Assembly: GCA_030248215.1 (NCBI GenBank)
Contig: JASANG010002320.1
Span: 1 to 64,000, forward strand
DNA length: 64,000 bases
Origin: Enoplolaimus lenunculus
Lineage: Eukaryota; Nematoda; Enoplea; Enoplida; Thoracostomopsidae
Direction of reading: 5' to 3'
How positions within the stretch are numbered: position 1 is the stretch's first letter; each line of letters opens with the position of its first letter. Below, piece by piece: positions 43,330 through 53,486 of this stretch. Below the pieces are notes generated by a model. That model made no database searches. It saw only the letters and a program-made list of their open reading frames with translations, and had not been told where the DNA came from. Both the position numbers and the translations under genes were made by a program.

Positions 43330-43820
43330 CTGTAGTGACCTGAATAAGACGGGGGTAATAAGAGGGGGTCCCCATTTTGAGTTCCAATCAATAGGAGTCC
43401 ATATCCCTAATAAGAGTCCGTAAGCGGATACAGTCTTTAACCCTAATTAGAGTCCATATCCTTAATAAGAGTCCGTAAGCGGATACAGTCCCTAAACCTT
43501 AATTAGAGTCCATAAATAGCAATTATCCACAATTGTAGCGCCTAAATGACTCCAGGACCAAATAATTTGAGTTTGATACTTTAACGCGTACTTAAGTTTT
43601 TAAAGTATTCCTAAGTATAATTTTGCGTTATCGGTGAAGTTTTGATACAAGGCAAATAAACGTTTAATTTAACGGACAGTTGCAGTACAGGATATATTTC
43701 AGTAACGAAGGGTGGCGGAGCGTGGGTTATAAAAAATAACAGTCCGTAACCGAATAACCATGGATACCCTCTGGAGAGGCCAAATAAATATCAGTCCCCC
43801 TCTTATTCGGGTCACTACAG
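43330..43820. mobile_element. CTGTAGTGACCCGAATAAG-family MITE, copy 3
   Basis: The left end CTGTAGTGACCTGAATAAG and right end CTTATTCGGGTCACTACAG are flanked by TA on both sides. It is inverted relative to copy 1. At 491 bp it is the longest copy, with a short internal duplication of a CCTAATTAGAGTCCATA-like stretch near 43441-43510. Confidence 0.88.
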
Positions 43821-43950
43821 TAATTATGATTGAACCAATGAATAAAACTTCATTACATTATGCCCGTTTTTAGTTTTTACCAGCCAGCTATAGCGGTACT
43901 TGTAGCCGTTTAGCTAACACAATATGTTGCTGACAACTGCTTGCAAAATT

Positions 43951-44140
43951 GGATCAATGTATAGAACACGGTCGTAACAGTACACTGCAAAAAATGGTGA
44001 GTCAAATTGACTCTCTCCGAAATAGGCTTTTCCTGACTACACAAACTAAGTCAAAATTCGACTGACTCACCATTTCTTGCAATGTAGTATAAGCAAATCC
44101 TTAAGCCTATGCCTAAAGCTAAGCGCAAGGGCAGTGTTAA
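43951..44140 (+). mobile_element. TTAGGC-family MITE split by another MITE
   Basis: The family start (GGATCAATGTATAGAACACG, then GTAACAGTA) is interrupted at 43983 and resumes at 44085 with TAGTATAAGC and CCTAAG hexamers. The right end is missing. Confidence 0.65.
43983..44084. mobile_element. CACTGCAAAAAATGG-family MITE, nested, TA-flanked
   Basis: CACTGCAAAAAATGG at the left and CCATTTCTTGCAATG at the right, with TA on both sides. The interrupted host sequence AACAGTAGTATAAGC is known from other copies of the TTAGGC family, which confirms the 2-bp duplication. Length 102 bp. Confidence 0.85.
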
Positions 44141-44352
44141 GGGGGCGATGGTGCGTGCCCCCCATTGATCCGAGCCGCCGAAATTTTTTCTTAAAGTATA
44201 AGTTTCGGTCGTTGTTCTGAAAAAATGTTAAAAGAAATTTGCGCTTCACGCATATTAACTAAGCACTATTTATGGTTGCATTTTCAGCGTGTAATCAATT
44301 GGTTTTCACACATGCCCCTGTGAAACACGTAAGCTAACTGTACAGTGTTTCC

Positions 44353-44945
44353 GATTATTCACCCAGCTGGCGTTTGCCCGAAGATGGGTGCATTTCGAAA
44401 ATTGTTACGAATTTGGGCATCTCGCAAACTCCCTTGGTCATACCACGTGCGAATTTAAATTTTTGAAAAACTTGATTTTTTAAGGTCCAAGGACGAGGTC
44501 CCCCTTGGCACCCCAAATTTTTTGTTAAAAAGTTAGACTAATTATATATACCATTCGACGCAGCTCGCTGACCTGACTCCAACTGTGTTGTATCTTCCAT
44601 AGTCAAACCGTTGGTTAACGAGTTATGGTTAAATAACAGATTTGGCACCGTCTCAAAACGTTGGTAGCGTGCTAGATTAGTTATTGGACCTTACCTCGTT
44701 AGCCAGACATTTGATTGCAGAACATTTAACAGAGTTGAGCTCAGCTTTGCAAGCTACATCTAATGGTATGTCTAAACTTTTAAGAAAAAATTTTTTGGGT
44801 GCCGAGGGCGGCTAGACCTTAAAAATTAAATTTTTCAAAAATTTTAAATTTGGGTGTAGAATGACCAGACGTTATCAGAAGCTCAAATGTGCCAAATATT
44901 TCAAAATCCAACCATCTTTGGTCAAACGCTGGCTGGAGATAACCG
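44353..44945. mobile_element. Dispersed element with arms of about 180 bp in inverted order
   Basis: Left arm (44353-44540: CCAGCTGGCGTTTGCCC, ATTTAAATTTTTGAAAAAC, GAGGTCCCCCTTGGCACCC) and the complement of the right arm (44770-44945) match in order at roughly 70-75% by eye. The centre includes CCATTCGACGCAGCTC, shared with the tandem array at 880-1800 and with 14.78 kb. No coding frame. Confidence 0.6.
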
Positions 44946-45756
44946 AAAAGACCCAAAAAAATTTGGCATGCGCCCACCATCTTCCCCAGGTTCTCCATCT
45001 CCATATCATCGCCCCTGCCTAAGCATCTAAGCTTAAGCCTTAGTGAAAATTTGTGTAGCGTATGTTAGCTGTATTGCAGTTCACAAGAAAAACGATCCGC
45101 CACTGATCTTTACATAGACCCAAAACTGTTACTTAAGGTTATCTGGAAGGGATCCTAACCACTTTTAGTATTTAATAGTTCTTACCTCTGTTTCAGTGAT
45201 TTTATTCTATATTCATTGGTAATGCAATAGAATATGATTGACAAGAAGAATGGACGTAGTGTTTTTAAAGTAATACTGTGATTCGCGTATTCATTTTTAA
45301 GAGCGTTGTGGCTCGCTCGGCCTTTAGTTTATATTCAGCTGCATATTGAGCCGGACCATTGCTAATTAACAGAACATATACATCGTAAATATACAATTTA
45401 CGCTATGCGTAGAGGTACACCGTAGTAAAATATGGCAAACTTAGAGGTACTTGGCTACCAGTTAACATTGTTCGTTAAAGCAGGTGATGTAATGGGAAGT
45501 TAAACATCCGTAAAACGGGATTGTTTCAGTGTTACCGCATCTGCCGTACGGTACGTGATGCTAAAACTGCCATAGCCGTCGAATACATTCGTGTATTGCG
45601 AAGTTTAGTAATTATTTCAACTTTTACATTTACTATCAATTTTACAAATGCCATAACACAATCGTTTTCAGCAACAAGCTGTTAAACGCATTCTAGATAA
45701 ATGCTTCATACATTTTTTTGAATCGTAAACATCTAAAAATCAACTAATTTACTTTC
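44946..45756. other. Unassigned DNA; TTAGGC-type patch
   Basis: A degraded TTAGGC-family piece lies at about 44995-45125, ending CTTTACATAGACCC. The rest is AT-rich, downstream of the KNE(I/L)VRFamide gene. Confidence 0.35.
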
Positions 45757-47478
45757 CTACCCGAATCGAACAATTTCATTTTTTCGTTTTCCAAATCGTA
45801 CAATTTCATTTTTTCGCTTTCCAAATCGAACAAGTTCGTTCTTTCGCTTTCCGAACCGAACCAGCTCATTTTTGCGTTTGCCAAATCGCACGAGTTCATT
45901 TTTTCGCTTTCCGAATCGTACAAGTTCGTTCTTGCGTTTACCAAATCGCACAATCTCATTTTTTCGTTTGCCAAATCGGACAATTTCATTCTTTCGCTTT
46001 CCAAAGCGCACAATTTCATTTTTACGCTTGTCACGCCCTTCGTCATCATTTGAACCTGCTCCATCGTATTCTTCGACAGGATTTTCTGAGTCTTAAATTC
46101 AAGCAAACGGTTTTTAGTTTTTTCATCTGGTTAGGTAATTTTAGTCCTAGAATTTAAAGTAGTCCGCATTCGATAGATCGAAAACAAAATATTGAATTTT
46201 AAACATTTTGTTCTCAAAATATCATACCTAATTTGACAACTTGAGTTTTCAGGCGAAAATTGCTTAATCTTCAAATCATAAGCATGTTAAATTTAAAAAA
46301 ATTGATAAACACAATTACTTTAGGATAAGGATACTTTAAACGTCTGTAGCCGTTGTAGGTATACTATAATTCGAGCTTAAGTGCGGTTTTTGATCAAACA
46401 GCACGTATTATTAGATAATTTGTGAAATTTCGCTTGCGATATATATTACTAAGCTAGTCTTGAAATCCTTATGCCAGAAAAGGAGCCTACTGATAAAGTT
46501 TCACAATCAGAATATTTCAGCATTTACACGACTATTTCTTAAGAAAGAGACCTGTTACATACGTTATTTGAATTCGAAATATACAGTTTTTCGAACTTTA
46601 TTGTGAATAGTACTTTCATCGAGTTTTGCTACACACAAAAAAGTATTTAGGAATTTATTCAGAAAAGTATTTTCTGCGTCAAATCTGAAAAGTTTTTTGA
46701 TATTTCAGCATTTACACGACTATTTCTTAAGAAAGAGACCTGTTACATACGTTATTTGAATTCGAAATATACAGTTTTTCGAACTTTATTGTGAATAGTA
46801 CTTTCATCGAGTTTTGCTACACACAAAAAAGTATTTCGGAATTTATTCAGAAAAGTATATTCTGCGTCAAATCTGAAAAGTTTTTTTGATATTTAAGACA
46901 GTTTTTCTAAAAATAACTGGAAAACGTTTATTTTCAGACTTTATTTCAAAACATTTTTAAAACTTTTCTATAATAACAGAAATACTATTCAAATGCACCT
47001 TGCTAAATTCTTAAATGTAAGAAATTGATTCTTAAATATCAGAAATATTATTTTGAGTGTACTAGGCTTGGCAATTTCATTTTCCCTTCGGTTTGTTTTA
47101 CCGCTTTCGTTTCAAATTTAATTAAAACTTAATGAGTTAAAACAGACAACGTTTACAAAACCAGGCACTCGTGAAAGACAAGAAATCGATTCGTACAGTA
47201 CGGTTGAACTAATTTACTGCATAAAATGCGATAAATTTTTTTGATTCAATAATTTCTGTGGTTCATTCCGTTATTACCAGACGGTGGTAAATTTTAGTCA
47301 CATCAAAAACCACGCAAGCCACCACAAAAAACTTACTCATAAAACTTTGAGTCTTCTGACGGGGTTGAAAAACCTCAGGGGGTAAGCCGAAAGCGTCTGC
47401 GCAGTGTTGAAAATTTTTCAAACTTAACACATTTAAAATTGCATAAATTGATAACGCGGATAAACTTAGCTTACGCAT
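45757..47478 (-). CDS. KNE(I/L)VRFamide neuropeptide precursor (FLP-8/AF1-like), two exons, 158 aa
   Basis: Exon 1 is 47337-47478: a signal peptide (core [13 protein letters not shown]) and a spacer, donor ATGA/GTAAGT. Exon 2 is 45757-46091, acceptor TTTAAG/ACTCAG. Both junctions are phase 1 and the total of 477 bp is exactly in frame. An acidic spacer ([18 protein letters not shown]) ends at DKR. Nine peptides follow in the order I, I, I, L, L, L, L, I, I: five KNEIVRFG and four KNELVRFG, joined by KR. The last ends at Gly followed directly by the stop. Gly gives the C-terminal amide. Nematode FLP-8 (AF1) is KNEFIRFamide, an inhibitor or modulator of neuromuscular activity, so this is probably an FLP-8-like gene; orthology is inferred. 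A TATATATTTAA box lies at 47503-47513. The intron contains a 188-bp tandem duplication. Confidence 0.92.
46513..46888. repeat. 188-bp perfect-looking tandem duplication inside the neuropeptide intron
   Basis: Two copies beginning TATTTCAGCATTTACACGAC at 46513 and 46701 are almost identical (two or three differences seen), so the duplication is recent. It lies in the single intron of the KNE(I/L)VRFamide gene. Each copy carries TTTCAG, a possible decoy 3' splice site only if read on the plus strand. Confidence 0.9.
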
Positions 47479-47568
47479 TGTTTTAGTTTTATTAATATTC
47501 GGTTAAATATATAATCATACGACAACTGTTCATTTGTGGAAATGGAAAACATAATTAAAGACATGCGT

Positions 47569-47873
47569 GGTGTGAACGGATAGTAAAACATAATGGAAAT
47601 GGAAACAAGAAATGGATATTGAGGTATAATTGTTTCAAAGATGTTATATTTTTCTGCCAATACTGTTGCCGAGGCATTGTAAATGTTCAGCGAGTGTTCT
47701 CGCAACGTTTAATATCGAACAACTGCAACGCAGTTGTGCTAAAAATTGCACGATTTTTTAGGTGATTTTAAAAACTTCGTGACTAAAAATAACGAAATTT
47801 TCGGTATTTCTATAACGAAAACGGGAAGGGACCTATTTTCACCATAAACGGAAACGGATGTCCGGTTACACCC
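47569..47873. mobile_element. Inverted-repeat element with CGGAAACGGA ends
   Basis: Left GGTGTGAACGGATAGT and right-end complement GGTGTAACCGGACATCCG match, with ATGGAAATGG and AAACGGAAACGG motifs inside. Shares AATTGTTTCAAAGATGTT-like and TTTTTCTGCCAA stretches with 18177-18300. It sits about 90 bp upstream of the neuropeptide start. Confidence 0.6.
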
Positions 47874-48102
47874 AGAGTCATGCATTACTGTAATTAAACC
47901 CTAAGTGAGGGTTTACACGCAGTGGTGGATCAGAAGTTTCCTGACTTATTAAGCGCGGCTTGTTGAAATTTTTACAGAATATTGCGCTATTTACATATTT
48001 TAAATCCTTACTGTTTTTCATATACAGTCTACTACGATCAATGGTGCACAAACTGTTCACAAAGTCTCTACAAAACATGGAACCCCGGCAATCAAAGGCT
48101 AA

Positions 48103-48172
48103 GCTCGTTTTGTTCAGCGATGATGGTACACGACTCCCACGTGTGAGACCTGAGTTCAAATCCAGTTTGAAA
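48103..48172 (+). other. tRNA-Gly-like remnant or SINE head
   Basis: GTTCAGCGATGATGG resembles the D-arm of tRNA-Gly, ACACG-ACTCCCA-CGTGT can form a 5-bp anticodon stem, and GAGACCTGAGTTCAAATCC resembles the T-arm B box. The T-stem and acceptor stem do not pair, so it is a pseudogene or part of a tRNA-derived SINE, not a working tRNA gene. Confidence 0.35.
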
Positions 48173-48445
48173 TTAAACATCAGATATTAATACCTGCATT
48201 TGAAAAAGTTTTGAATCACTGTAAACTTTAGGACAATGAAACGCAAAATCTACCCCAACACATGTAAAATGAGTTATGGTAAACCAATTCTTAACATCCG
48301 CATCGCGTTAACACTGGCGAATCCAAGCCGTTTCCAAAAACAGCGATTCAACCAAAATTCTGTATATTAAGTTTAAAGTATTTGTCTTTGTAAACCCAAA
48401 ACTCATAAGCAGGGGAAACGTAAAAAAGTTTTTTCCATATCTATG

Positions 48446-48744
48446 TATTATATCGCCCTGGAAGCAGGGTGATAACTGTTATATTGTCCGATAGAGTTAT
48501 ATGCAACGTCTGTGTTCAACCGACGGCAATAGGGCACTTAAAAAGTATTAGTTAAAGACATCGAAGGCAGTTCCACCGCCTCGAAGCCGAAGGCCGAGAG
48601 CATGGAACTGCCCGACGGTCTTTAGCTAATGCATTTTAACTGCCCTAGCGCACAAAGCGCGAAGCTTTGCCGAGAGATGAAATGTTGCATATAACGCCCG
48701 CGGGCAATATGGCTGTTATTGCCGTGATTTTGGGCGATATTATA
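48446..48744. mobile_element. Foldback element of about 300 bp, arms about 130-140 bp
   Basis: Left arm landmarks TTATATCGCCC, GTTATATGCAAC, AGGGCACTTAAAAAG, AGTTAAAGAC and GCAGTTCCA recur in inverted order on the right (TGGAACTGC, GTCTTTAGCT, TTTTAACTGCCCTA, GTTGCATATAAC, GGGCGATATTATA). Arms are about 75-80% matched by eye. GC-rich against AT-rich surroundings, without a coding frame. A transcript would fold into one long hairpin. A separate perfect palindrome, TATCAGCCCGAGGGCTGATA, follows at 48766-48785. Confidence 0.8.
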
Positions 48745-48785
48745 TTTATTGCCCGTATAGTTGAATATCAGCCCGAGGGCTGATA

Positions 48786-50440
48786 ATCTTTATATCTGTT
48801 CTAAGTAGAAAGCAATATGTCTTATATCGTCCAGGCGGCATCCTTTGATGTGGGCAACAAATATATATTAGATCACATAGTACGTTCCTGGTCAATTTTG
48901 AATAAACATCCGTTGTTCTGTAAATTGAGCTTTGATTGTAATTTCATAATTTGCAAGGACTCTAGAATGTTCAAACCTAAGTTGTTTATTGCTATGTTGG
49001 CTATTCGGTTGAAGAGACAAGCTGGAAATGACTGAAAAAATTACTAAAAAGACACGGACGGCCTATATTCTGACAATGGTCATAAATGGGCTATTTTTCC
49101 GCTAAACTAGTAGTAGGCGGTTCCTGCATCGTTTGCTCAGAAATTCTTCTGTGCTCACTGGAACAAATGAATTTATAGATTTGTGAGCGCACAAAATTAA
49201 GCAGTTGGCCCTTGTAATTGAATAAGAGCTTTAATTTTGCATAATTGTAAATTACAATCTGTAATTCTAAGTTTTCATTGCTATAGAATTCTCCGAAGAC
49301 CGTTCTGAGCTTCTGATTTTGGAAGCTCGTATAGCAGTAATACCAACTTTGGTTTGAACATTCTAGAGTCCCTGCAAATTAAGAACTTACAACCAAAGCT
49401 CAATATACAGGTCAACGGATATTTATTCAAAATTTTTAAGTAACCGCTGTTTTCAAAACGCTGACAAGGAACGTACACTGTGATCAATTGAATTGATTTG
49501 TTATATATAAATATATATTGCCGTTAATGTACTGAAATGTAAAAAATCCCCCAAATACTGATGCTGCTATCGTTAGCTTCTGACTCTATTACAGCTGGCA
49601 GCTCAGCTGCTGCAGTGGCAAACCGCAAATTTTCAGATGGGCAAAGATTGTTGTTGTATTTGCTTAAAAACTGTGTTTATCATGACGAGTGTTTAACAAA
49701 TATTTTAATATTTTACGATTAATAAAATTGCAACAAAACAGCAAAACATTTTGAACTCGCGTTGATTCCGCACGTTAATATTTTCCAGTTATTTCGCTAG
49801 AAAACACATTGGGAGCTTCAGATATATAAACTTGTATTGTAAAATTTTCAGCTCGATAGAGCTGGTGTGGTAAAACATCCTTCTTCACCCATTGATCTGC
49901 CACTGAGCTGTAACTGCAAATAAAAGAAATTTGGCGTGAACTGAACCAACCAAAAATTGGTGATCGCTGCTATAGCAGTTTTGGCTCTCGTAAACTGCCG
50001 TTTTCTACATTTTAGGATAAAGGCACAGGTTTAAGCTTAGTTAACGGTTAGGCAAAAGCTTAGGCGTAGGCTTAAGTCTATCTTTTGCGAAACCTAAGCA
50101 TAAGCCACAACCTTTGGTTAAACCTTTAACTAAGCTTAAGTCTGAGCAGTGAGAAACCGAAACCTAAGTTTATGTCTGAGCAGTCGAAACCCAAACCTAA
50201 GTTTGAACCTAGTCTGGGAGAACTACACAAGCGCCACATCTTTTGATAAAAGCGCCTAGAGTTCAAACAAACTAGATTTTGCTGTTAAACTAGATTTGAA
50301 AAACGACTACAGGTCTACATATTATAGACTCCCTTCGAACACTCTAAACTGTTTAACACGCTGAAAGGCCCATGTTGTAGTTTTGATTTCCTGTTGGTCT
50401 TCTAAATTATAACGTTCCACCCTTCGTCCTTTGAACTCAC
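48786..50440. other. Unassigned AT-rich DNA
   Basis: A 70-bp stretch near 48890-48990 (ATAAACATCCGTTG, TTGAGCTTTGATTGTAA, TCTAGAATGTTCAAACC) recurs in inverted orientation near 49340-49440. This is a small inverted repeat about 500 bp across. TTAGGC-type patches lie at about 50030-50220. No gene is supported. Confidence 0.4.
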
Positions 50441-50592
50441 GGCCAATGTAAACAACGGGGGCAGAACAGTATTATCAGCATATTCCTAAGCCTAAGCCTA
50501 AGCCTAAACCAAGCAAAGAATGTGTAAAGCTTAAGGTTACTCTATTCCAGACCCACAAAAAACTCTCCGCCCCCCTGATCTTTATATGGGCG
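50441..50592 (+). mobile_element. TTAGGC-bearing MITE, copy 8, perfect 8-bp TSD
   Basis: It begins GGCCAATGTAAACAACGGGG and ends GATCTTTATATGGGCG, flanked by GAACTCAC on both sides (50433-50440 and 50593-50600). It contains four perfect CCTAAG hexamers in tandem. Confidence 0.9.
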
Positions 50593-51658
50593 GAACTCAC
50601 AATCCAAAACCGTTCGTTAGTGGGCGTTGCAGTGATTTCATGTCTGAAGGATGTAACTTCAAAGAAAGCAATTTGGAACAAGCGATACGAGCGAAAAAAT
50701 CACTTTTTTGTCCTTTAAGAGACACACGGTAATTGTGTCATATGTTTTGCTGGCAAATTATGACATTCTACCCCTGTTTCTTTCCGTTTATGCATATAAA
50801 ACGACTGGCACAACAATGCTATTGCCGTGATTTTTTTTCGGTAGGGCATAACTGTAAAGTAAAGATGATTTGCTATTGAGCATAGCGAGTGACAAGATTT
50901 GTTAACCTCTAGAAGCTAGACTGCTAATTTTGATTTTCACGCCTAAAAACTAGCGTATATTTTTTCACATGCTGCAATATGTGGAGGGGGGGTTATATTT
51001 CTAGTAGTACCCGCATTATATACGCCTGTGAACCGGTTAAAACTATATTGAACTAGCCTAAAAACAACGCTCTGTATAATGGATCAATTATATAAATTGA
51101 TTTGTCCGATTTAGAAAACTTTAAGCGTCTCTATACCGTTACAGCTTTACATCAACTTAGGCCGAGGATTTAAAAAAATTGCCAGTTTTTTGTATGCGGA
51201 ATGAAGCATAAGGATTATAGAGATGGTTGTTTGAACAGAATTTACATATCCAAATAAAATATAATCCCAAATCTCTGGCCCCTCTTGGGTCATATAACAT
51301 CACAAGATTTATTTGGACAAATTAAAATACTGGAATATACATACATACATATATGTCGTGTTCTGAACACCTACTGGTTCCAGCTGCAAGCATAAGGCAG
51401 GTTTTTGTCGCCTAAAAATATTGTTTTGTTTTAGTACTTGTTCAGGACTCACCGTTTAAATTTTAGTATCGTTCAAAAGTTCCTGGATTTTTTTCAGTTG
51501 AAGATTCTTTTTTGCCAGCTCTAGCCCTTGAACCCCAAAATTTAGAACGGAGAATCAAACATAAAAAGCAAAACATAGCATTATATTATCGAAGGCCTCG
51601 CAAATGCCTTCTGTACGTATCGAATTGATCTTAAAATCAACGTTAAGTTATAATATGC
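50593..51658. other. Unassigned AT-rich DNA
   Basis: No gene or repeat was recognised. Confidence 0.3.
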
Positions 51659-52142
51659 TTAAAACTCAATAGCCCATCCGACCGGAAATCGGAAAATGAC
51701 GTATTCCCTGTCCATCTTTGCCTTGCTGAAATGATCGAGATAAAACTCGTTTACCTGAACCACACAGTGTGTTTTCTGAACAGAAAAATATGACGAAAAT
51801 CAAACTTGCGTTTCAAATTTTTACGCCTTCGGCGTAATTACGACTTGTTAAAATATCAAAATATTTGCTAATCATCCGTTAAAAAAGTGTGAAATTTCTG
51901 TTCTCAAAACGTATCGATTCCTCACCGAAAAATGCCAAATCCGTTACTGTAAAGCTGGTTAGTTTACACAGTATCGTACCGTCATATCCATCGTTGTAGG
52001 AATATACTGCGTGTTGCCCTGCGCACATTGCCCCACTGTCAGCATCCATTGAAGGTGAACATATCACAATGCCGTAAGTCACGTGGACCACAGCAACACA
52101 CATTGCCAATCCAAACAAAATTCGTACAGTTGTGGCTTGCAT
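51659..52142 (-). CDS. Possible small secreted protein, two exons
   Basis: The first exon starts at an ATG at 52142 and encodes a clear signal peptide (ILFGLAMCVAVVHVTYG) followed by a short domain with three Cys (CSPSMDADSGAMC, then TILCKL). A likely acceptor TGGTTCAG/GTAAAC opens a second exon at 51754. Two joins keep an open frame. In phase 0 (donor TTTACA/GTAACG, exon end 51948) the tail ends VGWAIEF at 51659. In phase 1 (donor TTCG/GTGAGG, exon end 51926) the tail begins GKR after AFF, which would make an amidation site. The one-exon reading of 87 aa ends at 51879. The choice cannot be made by eye. No family was recognised. Confidence 0.4.
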
Positions 52143-52424
52143 AATTTTCGAATTGATTCACGATACGCACCAGTGTTGAATAAATTTTCTCGACTTTAGC
52201 TACCCGCGTTTGGCTTCTTTCGCGGTTACTAATACTAGTTAGTTAGCTAGAAGAAATGTTAAATTACATATATATTCAATTGGCAAAGCCTGTGTCAGTA
52301 TTCTCCAATGAGTATAGCACCTATTGTAAGTTAGTGATAAGATTCTATTAGCGCTTACTGATGACTAAAAGCTTTCGTGATTAAATCGAAAGCTAGCAAC
52401 AAATGGATACACGTAATTCGGACC

Positions 52425-52685
52425 TTAGCAATGGGACCACGGGTAAATTAACGAAAAATTGGTTCGGTTAATATGATTATTTAAATTATTTGAGTAGAAA
52501 CTGACACAAATTTTGCGGCAACCGTAACAAACAATGTTATGTTTGAACCCAAAAGTAAACCAGTCAAAATTTATCACTGCCTTGCTACCGGTAATGTTGC
52601 ATATTGACCATTCAAACTTTTGTCTTTTTTCAACCGCAAATTTAAGTGCAAATTTTTGGATCACAACTTGTGTCATCACTTGCAA
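52425..52685 (-). CDS. Possible last exon of an unknown gene
   Basis: An open frame of 86 codons ends TAA at 52425, with balanced composition (for example EWSICNITGSKAVINFDWF) and CYGCRKICV. It may pair with the exon-like stretch at 53260-53439 upstream on the same strand, but no phase-consistent join was established. Confidence 0.22.
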   Translation of the reverse strand: MQVMTQVVIQKFALKFAVEKRQKFEWSICNITGSKAVINFDWFTFGFKHNIVCYGCRKICVSFYSNNLNNHINRTNFSLIYPWSHC

Positions 52686-53259
52686 TAACTTATATAATTC
52701 TACTTTCCAAATTAAAAAAAACTCCTAATTGCACGAAGCGAAAGCTAAAAATTTACAGCAAATTAACTTTTTGAATTTACACAAAAACAGAAAAAATAGC
52801 CGTTAGCACCGAGTGGTCTCATCCAGATGCTAAAGACCAAACACAAAGAAGAAATATTAAAGGAAGGCAAAGGCACGCGTGCCACGATCTTGTTTCAGGT
52901 AGAAAACACAGGTGTTATGGCTCACTACGAAAATTTTCTATTGCGTCTGGCTATAAAGTATTTAGTAAAATTTGGTTCAAACTCTTAAGTGTTAAAACAA
53001 TTTCAGATAGACAGCAGGAGCAACCAGTCCCCTGTATTTCTTAACACAGCGAAGCTGGTGATTAATTCGTTGGCGTGAAAGCATCTTGTATTCGTTTCCA
53101 TGCGTGGTAGATTAATGTTGCAAAATCGTCTATGTACATATACATTAAAGGTTAGTTTCAGGATAAAAATGATAGCATCAGAATCAAAGTGTAGGCAGGA
53201 TTTCGGTTCAAAACTATAGAAACTAAATAAAAACGATTTTCTCGAGCCGATGTATTGAG

Positions 53260-53439
53260 TGAGAAAATTTTTTTGGGCTTTGGATCCAGTAGACTGCTTC
53301 AATGCCTACAACATTGGAGATTTTCGCGTTTCCCCCATATCCTATTGTATACTGCGTCAGCATCGTAGCGCAAGGAATGTGTCTTTCACACTTATCTTTC
53401 GCACATGGATAAAGTCTTCCACCAGGTACAAAGATAAAC
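53260..53439 (-). CDS. Possible internal exon, Cys-containing
   Basis: A good acceptor GTTTATTACAG precedes base 53439. The frame then reads FIFVPGGRLYPC, CERHIPCATML and GYGGNAKISNVVGIEAVYW. Cys and Gly-Tyr-Gly spacing loosely recalls the secreted-protein exon at 52.1 kb, so the two may be paralogous. The donor was not settled; GTATAC, GTTGTA and GTAGGC are options. Confidence 0.25.
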
Positions 53440-53486
53440 CTGTAATAAACTTTATTAATTTGTTTCAGATGCATGCTGAAAAACAA

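Noticed and set aside
48103-48172. Functional tRNA-Gly gene
   Set aside because: The anticodon arm and B box are recognisable but acceptor and T stems do not pair.
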